From assembly GCA_009746045.1 (NCBI GenBank), contig RPFO01000156.1, positions 4,653,591 through 4,717,590 of the forward strand: a stretch of DNA of 64,000 bases. Reading direction: 5' to 3'. The translations under genes and the position numbers were made by a program. Within the stretch, counting starts at the first letter, position 1; every line of letters begins with the position of its first letter. Shown one piece after another: positions 41,393-54,500 of the stretch. The stretch comes from Mesostigma viride (lineage: Eukaryota; Streptophyta; Mesostigmatophyceae; Mesostigmatales; Mesostigmataceae). The notes beneath the pieces are model-generated. The model worked only from the letters and a program-made list of their open reading frames with translations. It was not told the origin of the DNA and searched no databases.

Positions 41393-41690
41393 AGGACAAC
41401 CGGAACGACATGAATAATGGCAATCGGACAACCGAAACGACATGAATAACAGCAACAGGACAAGAGGAACGACATGAATAATGGCAATCGGACAACCGAA
41501 ACGACATGAATAACAGCAACAGGACAAGAGGAACGACATGAATAACAGCGATAGGACAACCGGAACGACATGAATAACAGCAACAGGACAACCGGAACGA
41601 CATGAATAACAGCAACAGGACAACCGGAACGCCATGAATAACAGCAACAGGACAACCGGAACGACATGAATAACGGCATTTATAGTGATT
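41393..41690. repeat. 32-bp minisatellite
   Basis: About nine copies of a 32-bp unit (AGGACAACCGGAACGACATG then AATAACAGCAAC), with sub-variants AATGGCAATC and GACAAGAGG. It creates open minus-strand frames in all phases. It lies downstream of TFIIA exon 6. Confidence 0.93.
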
Positions 41691-42089
41691 ATCGAGCTCC
41701 AACTTTTAAGCAGTAATTGCACGAACCCCGCATGGCCCACCTGACATTTCAAGCACCTTGCATTTACTGCTTGCAGCAGCTGACAGGCTAGCTAATAAGA
41801 AATAGATTATCCATGACAGTTTCCTACTGTTCTGAACCTCATTGTGCCTTCTTTCACAAACATAGACAGGGGTGACAGCTGCCAGCATCCTGCCTTCCAC
41901 TCCTCAAAACTTGCAGACTAGAAAATGGAAGAAGCCCTCAGAAGACTTCCCACACCTTAATCCCCGATATCCCCCACGGCCGCGTTTGCCTACAGGAGCA
42001 GGTACTTGCCTCTAGAGCAGGTGCTTGCCTGTGTAAAAATGAGAAACTCCCCACATGCCTTGCTACAACATGCAAGTGCTTATGAGAAG

Positions 42090-42450
42090 ACACTACGCGC
42101 CTTTTGGACTCCCCCACTTGATCTGTGGGACACGCACGCGCCTGCCAAAGAAATGGATTTCCCCATTGGGCTTTGGAGCAAAGCAAGGCAGACTTGGGCT
42201 CTTGGAGGCCTGGCTCTCGCCACTACACCGGAAAGGAGAGGTGCACGCTTGGCCTATTGAAACAAGGCAACATGTGCTTGCTCCTTTGGAAGAGGTACCC
42301 GCCCCTATATATAGTCAAAGGACAATGCCATGCACTTAGGTATTGGAACATGCATCTGTCCTGTCAAAGAGGTCCTCGCCCCTGTATTAAACAACCCCAC
42401 GTTTGCCTTTTGGAAGAGGTACTTGCACCACCCCTGTCCTTGAGCAAGCA
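42090..42450 (-). repeat. degenerate copies of the end of TFIIA exon 6
   Basis: On the minus strand TACCTCTTCCAAAAGGC, the end of exon 6 (42517-42501), recurs at 42421-42405 and as TACCTCTTCCAAAGGA at 42297-42282. Shorter partial copies lie near 42369-42386 and 42096-42108. They lie in the region after the exon and form an old, diverged tandem family. Confidence 0.65.
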
Positions 42451-42502
42451 CACCATGATGAGAAGTTTTTATTATATATAGAAAGGAGGAGCGCACACGC
42501 GC

Positions 42503-45500
42503 CTTTTGGAAGAGGTACTCGCGCCGGTTCAGGTGGGCCACCCCGTCCTTGAGCACGCACTTCCACTTGCTCTTGGTGCGTGTAACCTGGCCAGGGTGAC
42601 GCAAGGAGTCCATGCAGAAGCCACCGCAACCGATGAAGGTAAAGATAAAGAAGATGAGGACAAATAAGATGAATGAAATGGATGAGATGGATGAGATGGA
42701 TGAGATGAATGAGATGAATACAATTGAAGGAGGCTGCAGTCGGTTACATGAAAGGCTGCCACCATTCACCAGATGAACAGCTGCCACGATCTATTTAACA
42801 ACCGGCCGGCGCAAGGGGGGCGCATGGGGTGCGTGTGTGTCTGTGTCACGGATGGATCGATCAAACCAGCTCTTGAAAATCTATACCTTTTTAGATGATA
42901 TTCGATATACCACTAGGCAGTCACGTTGGCTACAATGTTACAGAAGACGCGCACATGCATGGCCTTGTACGCCCTCTTTTAGAGGGCACCAGTACATGAT
43001 GGAGGCAGGAAACTCCGCGAGGCTTTGTGTTGGCTTTGCCTCCTATCCGGCATCTGCTGCCCCCCCCCCCCCCCCCCCTTCTAATAACTAACAACCTGAT
43101 GTTTGATGACAACAGTGGGTGCCACGTCCAACTGCGCATGTACCTTGCCAGCTTGGGCAAGAACCTTCTCAAACTGGGCTAAAGCCTATCAAACTGGGCA
43201 AGAACCTTCTCGAACTGGGCCAAAGCATATCAAACTGGGCAAGAACCTTCTTGAACTGGGCCAAAGCCTATCACACTAGGCAAGAACCTTCTCAAACTGG
43301 GCCAAAGCCTATCAAACTGGGCAAGAACCTTCTCAAACTGGGCCAAAGCCTATCAAACTGGGCAAGAACCTTCTCAAACTGGGCTAAAGCCTATCAAACT
43401 GGGCAAGAACCTTCTCGAACTGGGCCAAAGCCTATCAAACTGGGCAAGAACCTTCTCGAACTGGGCCAAAGCCTATCAAAACTAGGCAAGAACCTTCTCA
43501 AACTGGGCCAAAGCCTATCAAACTGGGCAAGCACCTTCTCAAACTGGGCTAAAGCCTACCGCACTAGGCAAGGACCTTCTCAAACTGGGCCAAAGCCTAT
43601 CAAACTGGGCAAGAACCTTCTCAAACTGGGCTAAAGCCTATCAAACTGGGCAAGAACCTTCTCGAACTGGGCCAAAGCCTTTCAAACTGGGCAAGAACCT
43701 TCTCGAACTGGGCCAAAGCCTATCAAACTGGGCAAGCACCTTCTCAAACTGGGCCAAAGCATATCAAACTGGGCAAGAACCTTCTCCAACTGGGCCAAAG
43801 CCTATCAAACTGGGCAAGAACCTTCTCAAACTGGGCCAAAGCCTATCAAACTGGGCAAGAACCTTCTCAAACTGGGCCAAAGCCTATCAAAACTAGGCAA
43901 GAACCTTCTCAAACTGGGCCAAAGCCTATCAAACTGGGCAAGAACCTTCTCAAACTGGGCTTAAGCCTATCAAACTGGGCAAGAACCTTCTCAAACTGGG
44001 CTAAAGCATATCAAACTGGGCAAGAACCTTCTCAAACTGGGCTAAAGCATATCAAACTGGGCAAGAACCTTCTCGAACTGGGCTAAAGCCTCTCAAACTG
44101 GGCAAGAACCTTCTCGAACTGGGCCAAAGCCTTTCAAACTGGGCAAGAACCTTCTCGAACTGGGCTAAAGCCTATCAAACTGGGCAAGAACCTTCTCGAA
44201 CTGGGCCAAAGCTTATCAAACTGGGCAAGAACCTTCTCAAACTGGGCTAAAGCCTATCAAAGTGGGCAAGAACCTTCTCAAACTGGGCCAAAGCCTATCA
44301 AACTGGGCAAGAACCTTCTCAAACTGGTCCAAAGCCTATCAAACTGGGCAAGAACCTTCTCAAACTGGGCCAAAGCCTATCACACTGGGCAAGAACCTTC
44401 TCGAACTGGGCCAAAGCCTATCAAACTGGGCAAGAACCTACTCAAACTGGGCTAAAGCCTATCAAACTGGGCAAGCACCTTCTCGAACTGGGCTAAAGCC
44501 TATCAAACTGGGCAAGAACCTTCTCGAACTGGGCTAAAGCCTATCAAACTGGGCAAGCACCTTCTCAAACTGGGCCAAAGCCTATTAAACTGGGCAAGAA
44601 CCTTCTCAAACTGGGCCAAAGCCTATCAAACTGGGCAAGAACCTTCTCGAACTGGGCCAAAGCCTATCAAACTGGGCAAGAACCTTCTCAAACTGGGCCA
44701 AAGCCTATCAAACTGGGCAAGAACCTTCTCAAACTGGGCCAAAGCCTATCACACTGGGCAAGAACCTTCTCGAACTGGGCTAAAGCATATCAAACTGGGC
44801 AAGCACCTTCTCAAACTGGGCTAAAGCCTATCAAACTGGGCAAGAACCTTCTCAAACTGGGCTAAAGCATATCAAACTGGGCAAGAACCTTCTCAAACTG
44901 GGCTTAAGCCTATCAAACTGGGCAAGAACCTTCTCAAACTGGGCTAAAGCATATCAAACTGGGCAAGAACCTTCTCGAACTGGGCCAAAGCCTATCAAAC
45001 TGGGCAAGAACCTTCTCAAACTGGGCCAAAGCCTATTAAACTGGGCAAGAACCTTCTCAAACTGGGCTAAAGCCTATCAAAGTGGGCAAGAACCTTCTCA
45101 AACTGGTCCAAAGCCTATCAAACTGGGCAAGAACCTTCTCAAACTGGGCCAAAGCCTATCACACTGGGCAAGAACCTTCTCGAACTGGGCTAAAGCATAT
45201 CAAACTGGGCAAGCACCTTCTCAAACTGGGCTAAAGCCTATCAAACTGGGCAAGAACCTACTCAAACTGGGCTTAAGCCTATCAAACTGGGCAAGAACCT
45301 TCTCAAACTGGGCTTAAGCCTATCAAACTGGGCAAGAACCTTCTCAAACTGGGCTAAAGCATATCAAACTGGGCAAGAACCTTCTCGAACTGGGCCAAAG
45401 CCTATCAAACTGGGCAAGAACCTTCTCTAACTGGGCCAAAGCATATCAAACTGGGCAAGAACCTTCTCAAACTGGGCTAAAGCCTATCAAACTGGGCAAG

Positions 45501-48500
45501 AACCTTCTCAAACTGGGCCAAAGCCTATCAAACTGGGCAAGAACCTTCTCAAACTGGTCCAAAGCCTATCAAACTGGGCAAGAACCTTCTCAAACTGGGC
45601 CAAAGCCTATCACACTGGGCAAGAACCTTCTCGAACTGGGCCAAAGCCTATCAAACTGGGCAAGAACCTTCTCGAACTGGGCTAAAGCCTATCAAACTGG
45701 GCAAGCACCTTCTCAACCCGGGCACTAGCGTATCAAACCAAGCACATACCTTGTCAATTGGGCACGTGCCTTTCAAAGGCATCCTATCAATGTGTACCTT
45801 ATTTTTTTGTCAAACTGGGCGATCATCTTCTCAATTCAACCAGTGCCCTGACGGAATGTCCCTTATCACACTGGGGAAATACCTAAAAAGAAAGGATTGG
45901 CACATACCTCGGCAAACTGGGCACATACCTTATTCGAATGGGCACATACCTTGTCAAACTGGGCACATACCTTATTCGAATGGGCACATACCTTGTCAAA
46001 CTGGGCACATACCTTATTCGAATGGGCACATACCTTGTCAAACTGGGCACATACCTTATTCGAATGGGCACATACCTTGTCAAACTGGGCCAGCACCAGG
46101 TCGTCGTGCGTCTGGGGGTCACCCCCATCGTCATCATCCGAGTCACTCAACGCTGGCTCCCCTTCATCCGCCTGTGGTCCTTGCCAGGCAACAGCCGGCA
46201 GCATCACCAAAGCAAGGAATGAGCCACAAGGTGAAACACGAAGGTCGACAGAGCAAACTAGAGTGCACCCATGGCCCAAGTATATGTCATAAACTACAGT
46301 CTATTTTATACAGTAGTTCTAAAGTTTATTTCACATACGAGAGTATACCCATCACCCATGCATACTTCACAAACGAGAGTATATCAACTATCATGGCATA
46401 ACTGTAGTATATTTCACATACGAGACTATACCCATCACCCATGCATACTTCACAAACGAGAGTATATCAACTATCATGGCATAACTGTAGTATATTTCAC
46501 ATACGAGAGTATACCCATCACCCATGCATACTTCACAAACGAGAGTATATCAACTATCATGGCATAACTGTAGTATATTTCACATACGAGAGTATACCCA
46601 TCACCCATGCATACTTCACAAACGAGAGTATATCAACTATCAAGGCATAACTGTAGTATATTTCACATACGAGAGTATACCCATCGCCCGGGCATACTTC
46701 ATAAACGAGAGTATATCAACTATCATGGCATAACTGTAGTATATTTCACATACGAGAGTATACCCATCGCCCATGCATACTTCACAAACGAGAGTATATC
46801 AACTATCATGGCATAACTGTAGTATATTTCACATACGAGAGTACACCCATCGCCCAAGTCCCTTTCATAAACTCACATCCCGCCCGTGAAGAGAGGGAGC
46901 CACACGTGGCCAAGGAAGCTCTCTTTCCCGACCCCCCCCAAAAACAAACAAACAAACAAACAAACAAACAAACAAACAAACAAACAAACAAACAAACAAA
47001 CAAACAAACAAACAAACAAACAAACAAACAAACAAACAAACAAACAAACAAACAAACAAACAAACAAACAAACAAACAAACAAACAAACAAACAAACAAA
47101 CAAACAAACAAACAAACAAACAAACAAACAAACAAACAAACAAACAAACAAACAAACAAACAAACAAACAAACAAACAAACAAACAAACAAACAAACAAA
47201 CAAACAAACAAACACACAGATGTACAGAACGCCTGGCGAGCATGCACATTCCCCCTGCTCTTAGCAGGTTATGAAGTGCAGACATCACAGTCCAGATGAT
47301 GTCATGGGTTACACAACCGTGGCGACATACTGCAGCCCGAGGCTGACTGTCATGCCTTTGCCAGCGCTCCCACATTGGGAAAACATGAGCACGCAGGCCT
47401 GACATTGTGCAATGGATGCCATGTGCGCATGCCCCAGCCAAAAAATAGTCGAGCAACAACGCTAGCCACCCATTGGACTCCTACCCCCAGCAATCCACTC
47501 CAGCAGCTAAACAGCACCACATTGGGCTCCTATGCCACCTGGCTCCTCCACCTAGGCATCTGCCTTCCCATACATCACCCCACTCCTCCCTCCTCGTCCA
47601 CGTGCTGCTTCTTCCCCACGCCTACCCCTCCCGCGCTCTCCCACCCCCAGCAGCAGATACACACCCATGGGAGGCCCCCAGTTCGTCACCACACACCATC
47701 AGTGGGCCACTGTTTCCATTATCGAGCAGTTGCATAGCGTGATAGTGAAAAAAGTGTTGTTTGCGTGTGCAGCATGCCCATGCTCATCTGCCTGCTCAGC
47801 ATGCTGCATGCGTGCCGGATGCCAGGGGCTGCTTGCCAGGCCCGGTTCCACACATGATTGTAGATTGCCCATGCATTGGAGAGGAAGGGGCATTACGTAC
47901 CGCCCTGTGTGCAGCTGCGCTCCCACGCCCAGGAAGCACGTGGCACACGAGGCGCAACAGGGACCCACGCAAGCAAGGGCCAGGACAAGGAGAGGGCATC
48001 ATGACAAGGGGTGGCGCAGGACAAGGAGAGGGCATCATGACAAGGGGTGGCGCAGGACAAGGAGAGGGCATCATGACAAGGGGTGGCGCAGGACAAGGAG
48101 AGGGCATCATGACAAGGGGTGGCGCAGGACAAGGAGAGGGCATCATGACAAGGGGTGGCGCAGGACAAGGAGAGGGCATCATGACAAGGGATGGCGCAGG
48201 ACAAGGAGAGGGCATCATGACAAGGGGTGGCGCAGGACAAGGAGAGGGCATCATGACAAGGGGTGGCACAGGACAAGGAGAGGGCATCATGACAAGGGGT
48301 GGCGCAGGACAAGGAGAGGGCATCATGACAAGGGGTGGCGCAGGACAAGGAGAGGGCATCATGACAAGGGTGGCGCAGGACAAGGAGAGGGCATCATGAC
48401 AAGGGGTGGCGCAGGACAAGGAGAGGGCATCATGACAAGGGGTGGCGCAGGACAAGGAGAGGGCATCATGACAAGGGGTGGCGTAGGACAAGGAGAGGGC

Positions 48501-51500
48501 ATCATGACAAGGGGTGGCGCAGGACAAGGAGAGGGCATCATGACAAGGGGTGGCGCAGGACAAGGAGAGGGCATCATGACAAGGGATGGCGCAGGACAAG
48601 GAGAGGGCATCATGACAAGGGATGGCGCAGGACAAGGAGAGGGCATCATGACAAGGGGTGGCGCAGGACAAGGAGAGGGCATCATGACAAGGGGTGGCGC
48701 AGGACAAGGAGAGGGCATCATGACAAGGGATGGCGCAGGACAAGGAGAGGGCATCATGACAAGGGGTGGCGCAGGACAAGGAGAGGGCATCATGACAAGG
48801 GATGGCGCAGGACAAGGAGAGGGCATCATGACAAGGGATGGCGCAGGACAAGGAGAGGGCATCATGACAAGGGATGGCGCAGGACAAGGAGAGGGCATCA
48901 TGACAAGGGGTGGCGCAGGACAAGGAGAGGGCATCATGACAAGGGGTGGCGCAGGACAAGGAGAGGGCATCATGACAAGGGGTGGCGCAGGACAAGGAGA
49001 GGGCATCATGACAAGGGGTGGCGCAGGACAAGGAGAGGGCATCATGACAAGGGGTGGCGCAGGACAAGGAGAGGGCATCATGACAAGGGGTGGCTCAGGA
49101 CAAGGAGAGGGCATCATGACAAGGGGTGGCGCAGGACAAGGAGAGGGCATCATGACAAGGCGTGGCGCAGGACAAGGAGAGGGCATCATGACAAGGGGTG
49201 GCGCAGGACAAGGAGAGGGCATCATGACAAGGGGTGGCGCAGGACAAGGAGAGGGCATCATGACAAGGGGTGGCGCAGGACAAGGAGAGGGCATCATGAC
49301 AAGGGATGGCGCAGGACAAGGAGAGGGCATCATGACAAGGGGTGGCGCAGGACAAGGAGAGGGCATCATGACAAGGGATGGCGCAGGACAAGGAGAGGGC
49401 ATCATGACAAGGGGTGGCGCAGGACAAGGAGAGGGCATCATGACAAGGGGTGGCGCAGGACAAGGAGAGGGCATCATGACAAGGGGTGGCGCAGGACAAG
49501 GAGAGGGCATCATGACAAGGCGTGGCGCAGGACAAGGAGAGGGCATCATGACAAGGGGTGGCGCAGGACAAGGAGAGGGCATCATGACAAGGCGTGGCGC
49601 AGGACAAGGAGAGGGCATCATGACAAGGCGTGGCGCAGGACAAGGAGAGGGCATCACGACAAGGGGTGGCGTAGGACAAGGAGAGGGCATCATGACAAGG
49701 GGTGGCGCAGGACAAGGAGAGGGCATCATGACAAGGCGTGGCGCAGGACAAGGAGAGGGCATCATGACAAGGCGTGGCGTAGGACAAGGAGAGGGCATCA
49801 TGACAAGGGGTGGCGCAGGACAAGGAGAGGGCATCATGACAAGGGGTGGCGCAGGACAAGGAGAGGGCATCATGACAAGGGGTGGCGCAGGACAAGGAGA
49901 GGGCATCATGACAAGGGGTGGCGCAGGACAAGGAGAGGGCATCATGACAAGGGGTGGCGTAGGACAAGGAGAGGGCATCATGACAAGGGGTGGCGCAGGA
50001 CAAGGAGAGGGCATCATGACAAGGGGTGGCGCAGGACAAGGAGAGGGCATCATGACAAGGGATGGCGCAGGACAAGGAGAGGGCATCATGACAAGGGGTG
50101 GCGCAGGACAAGGAGAGGGCATCATGACAAGGGGTGGCGCAGGACAAGGAGAGGGCATCATGACAAGGCGTGGCGCAGGACAAGGAGAGGGCATCATGAC
50201 AAGGGATGGCGCAGGACAAGGAGAGGGCATCATGACAAGGGGTGGCGCAGGACAAGGAGAGGGCATCATGACAAGGGGTGGCGCAGGACAAAGGGGGGGC
50301 AGGCGGGGAGTTGGCGGGGCACAGGTAGGGGGCTGTGGGAAACGAGTCAGCGCTGCTCTCTTGGCCAGGTCGGGTGAGCACACGGCAGGAGAAGGTGAGG
50401 TTTGGGTACGGGTGGGGCAGGGCAGGAGGGGCAAAGGAGAGCATGGGGGGGAGGGTGCCCAGGGGGTGCAGCTGAACATAGGCCGAGGGGTGGGTGGGAG
50501 GTAAGGGGTCTGGCAGGGCCAGGGGCGGGTGGGTCGGTGGGGGGGGATAGCACAAATAGTGAGTACAGGTAGAGTGAACTACACAGGATCAGGGTACCAG
50601 GCTGCACATCAACCGAAAATTACACCGCATACAGGGCCACATTTCAAACAACTGCGGAAATGGAAGTCACAACAACAAAAATAGTAACAATAATTAAATG
50701 ATAGTAACAATCATATAATCATTATCGTTAAATGGTAACCATTGTTACCAGTCTCGCCCCTCCATTGGGAAGGCTCCCAACACAGTCCCGCGTGATATCT
50801 AGCCAATGATGGAAAAACAAAGTGAGCATAGGCCTCTGGCCAAATACAGTGTTAGTCACTCTTCGTGGCTCACTCATTGTGGCTCACTGTCTGGCATACG
50901 GCCAGACAACACCAGACAGCATCATCACTGGCTGAGGGGTCTTTACCAGCGCCCTTGTTTGCCCCCACCCCTGTCCTTACCAGCGCCCTTGTCTGCCCCT
51001 GCTCCTGTCCTTACCAGCGCCCTTGTCTGCCCCCGCCCCTGCCCTTACCAGCGCCCTTGTCTGCCCCCGCCCCTGTCCTTACCAGTGCCCTTGTTTGCCC
51101 CCACCCCTGTCCTTACCAGCGCCCTTGTCTGCCCCCGGCCCTGTCCTTACCAGCGCCCTTGTTTGCCCCCGCCCCTGTCCTTACCAGCGCCCTTGTCTGC
51201 CCCCTCCCCTGTCGCATCCGCGTCCCCGCTGCCGGTCGCGCCCCAGTCGTCGTCATCGTCGTCGGCCCCCAGCGCGTTCGCCCTTTCCCTCTTGACCGAG
51301 GAGGACCCTGAGGGACCCGACCCCTTGACGGGGGAGATGGACGGCATGGACTGGTGGGCCGACCACCCTGTGGGGGCGCCTGGCGGGGCGGCAGCCGCGG
51401 AGCCCTCGCCACCGCTGGGGGACACGCTGTAGCTGGCCGTGTCGGCGTCGGTGCGGAGCCGTTTGGATGGGTGGTGGGCTGGGTCCTGCAGGGTGGGGCC

Positions 51501-54500
51501 GGTGTCCCGACGCCGAGAGCGGGGGACAGGTTTTGCAGGGTCAGGTTTTTGCAAGCCAGATTTCACAAGCCAGGCTCTTGCCCGCCAGGATTGGCAAGAA
51601 AGGCAGCAAGTACCATCATTTTGTTCATTACCTGACATAAAAGTCACCGTCGGTGGATTTGGAAAGCTGTGTTTAGTGATGGTTGATGTGAGAAAAAGAG
51701 GTGGCTTGGGCGCCGGCTTGGGGTGATTGTTGTTGTGGCCTGCCAGGGGGTTCATGTGGAGATAACCCCGTGCTATTCAGCCACCATACCCTCTCCCTAC
51801 AACAGAGAGCGACCCTCTACCCTTGAAATCATCACGGTTGCTGCGTTGTTAAGCCTGTTCTGCCGCTCATGTTAGAACCGGAGCACGGCCACCTGCTTTT
51901 CACGAACAGAGCCCTGGAGCTAACTGACCGACTCATGGGCGAGTACTGACTGTGAAAACCATAAACAGAGCATGGACTTACGGAGCTGTTGGAGGCGGAG
52001 GAGTGCGCCATGGGGGGCAGACCCATGCCTGTGGTGTGGGGACCCCGCAGATAAGTGCATCAAGGACGCATACGATGGTTGGGGCAGGTGGGTATACATA
52101 AGATAATCCATAGCATCCAGTAGGGTTAGTGCATGGCATGGAACTTGAATAGCTTTAACACAGCTCCATCGATCTTGCGAGACAAGGACACACAGATCAC
52201 GAGAAAGTGAAATAAAACTGGATGCTGGCCATCCATAGCTAAATCTGTTCATCGATTTTCAAGTAGCACACCATTTTCCTCTTGTACACCATCAGCTGTC
52301 CCTTGGGAACTAGAATAAATAATTGTTGAGAAAATTCCATGCCAAGTGTTGGGAACCAGAATAGTTAGAAATTTCCTGATTGAAAGTTCCTGCTCGAAGT
52401 TCCGTGCCAAGTGTTCCGCATCTATTACCATGCTTATGTATTAGTATTATCACATTACCATGCTTATGAAGTACCATGCTTATATGTATTATAAGCCTTA
52501 TACTACCATTTATTACCGTGCTAATATATTACCATGCTTATCAAATACTATGCTTATATATTAGCATGCTTATATATTGCCATGCTCAACACTCCCAGGT
52601 TGCCCCGGGAAGCCCCCAGCCCGTGATGACAGGGGATTGAGGAAGGGTGCTCGTGTGAAAGCCTTGGGCACTCAAAACCACGGGAGCCAACCAGCAAGAT
52701 AATGCAGCCGGTGCTGTGATCAAGGCAGAGTAGCAGAACAGAACGCAGACATGGCCCTGCACAGTTCCACCCAAAGGGCCTTTCCACCCAAGAATGAACA
52801 AACGAACAAACGAATGGACGGACTGGGGGACAGATGGACAAGGGTGGACAGAAGGACAGACGCACGGACAAACTAATGGATGGATGAACAAATGAGCGAA
52901 GGAATAGACACAAGAAAGGTTTGGCCTGCTTGCCCCACACTATGGAACAAAACCTTGAACCCGAAACAGTCTGCCGCTTGCCCCACACAGTTGGCCCACA
53001 CAGTTGGCCCACACAGCTAACCCACACAACCACGCGATGGGCCGCGGTACGCTTCCGCGCCATGCTCCCATCAACCGACCCCGTGCCACCTCCTACCTAG
53101 TCTCTGTCCTACCTAGTAGTACTACGTAGTCATCTAACTAATAGTCCTACCTAGTCTCCTACCTAGTATCCTACCTAGTATCCTACCCAGCCGTCCTACC
53201 TAGTCGTCCTACCTAGTCGTCCTACCTAGTCGTCCTACCTAGTCGTCCTACCTAGTCTCCTACCTAGTCCCCGTGCTGGCCTACACCCTACACCCTGAAC
53301 CGTACCTAGGTTGCTCAGCACGCTCTGGCCACTCGCCATGTCAGGCTGCACCTGGCATCATGCGAGCAGAGAGAGACGGCGTGTGTGTGTTGGGGGGGAG
53401 GAAAACGCGGTGAGTGCCGACACACGGCACGAAATACAAGGGGGACTTCAACAACAAGATACCTGACAGGTAGAATACGGCGGCTACACCATGGCCCTAA
53501 ATGACGAGTCTGCGGGCTGCGCCTGGTTATGACCATCAGCCGGTTAGGCATGATGGGGCAGGGGGCGTGGGAGAGGGGATGATCAGAAGCATTAATTAAT
53601 TAACTAATTAATTAATTAATCAATAGACACGGGGGAGAGGGGATGATCAGAAGCATTAATTAATTCATTAACAGACACGGGGGAGAGGGGATGATCAGAA
53701 GCATTAATTAATTCATTAATAGACACGGGGGAGAGGGGATGATCAGAAGCATTAATTAATTCATTAATAGACACGGGGGAGAGGGGATGATCAGAAGCAT
53801 TAATTAATTCATTAATAGACACGGGGGAGAGGGGATGATCAGAAGCATTAATTAATTCATTAATAGACACGGGGGAGAGGGGATGATCAGAAGCATGCAT
53901 GGCGAAAAAGGAGGTAAGAAGAAGAAGAAGAAGAAGGCACAGAAGAAGGTCCTTAGCTGACCTTCTGCGTGCGGCCGAGAGAGAGGGAGTTTGGGGCCCA
54001 TTAACGCGTAATGACACAGATGCGGCAGATGGTGGGAATGATGCATGATGGGGTCCTACCCCATCCCTTATGGTGAGAGGCTTAACATCAACATCGTTCC
54101 CAGGGTGATCCGCGACTCCCGACGACCCAGCAGGGTTACGTAAGTTTGGCTTCCCCCCCCCCGCCTCTCTTCAAGGCAAGAAAGCCAACACCAGGAAAGG
54201 GCTTGACCGAGACAGCCCGTAGCCCGCGGCTACAGAAAACCAAGCGCGCCGCACCCCATTGCTGCACCGAATGATCCAGGGAAGCACGCAACTACGGATG
54301 CATGCACGGCAAACAAACTTACAACACTATCCTCACACAGGCGCAACGCGAGCGAAAGCAACGTGAGCGAGCCAGAAGCGGAACCACGCGTACAGCACAC
54401 ATGGGCAGGGGGGTGCTTATCGATAAAACAGAACCATCTAATGCAACTGTGGTTGGTGTGCCGTCCACCGCGTACTTTAGACAGCAGACGGGCCATCTAA

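Noticed and set aside
43119-44537. Plus-strand frames with [15 protein letters not shown] repeats
   Set aside because: Translation of the 41-bp satellite, antisense to the TFIIA gene.
46305-46856. CRISPR-like array (83-bp unit) and other arrays as CRISPR
   Set aside because: Units are contiguous with no unique spacers, and the window is eukaryotic. These are minisatellites.
46806-47459. CLFV- and KQTN-repeat frames
   Set aside because: (CAAA)n microsatellite within an intron.
47667-50504. 945-codon plus-strand frame and 706/486-codon minus-strand frames
   Set aside because: They are translations of the 36-bp satellite. No domain, both strands open, and the region is an intron of TFIIA by exon phase and order.
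51147-51755. A separate minus-strand gene beginning MSGNEQNDG
   Set aside because: The codons before 51485 lie upstream of a good acceptor (CCCTGCAG). The part from 51485 fits TFIIA exon 4 by phase, acidity and position.
52554-53063. 169-codon minus-strand frame (Ser/Val/Arg/Pro-rich)
   Set aside because: Simple-sequence composition (repeated GGACAGA / CCCACACAGTTGG) with no domain or splice support; it lies in TFIIA intron 3.
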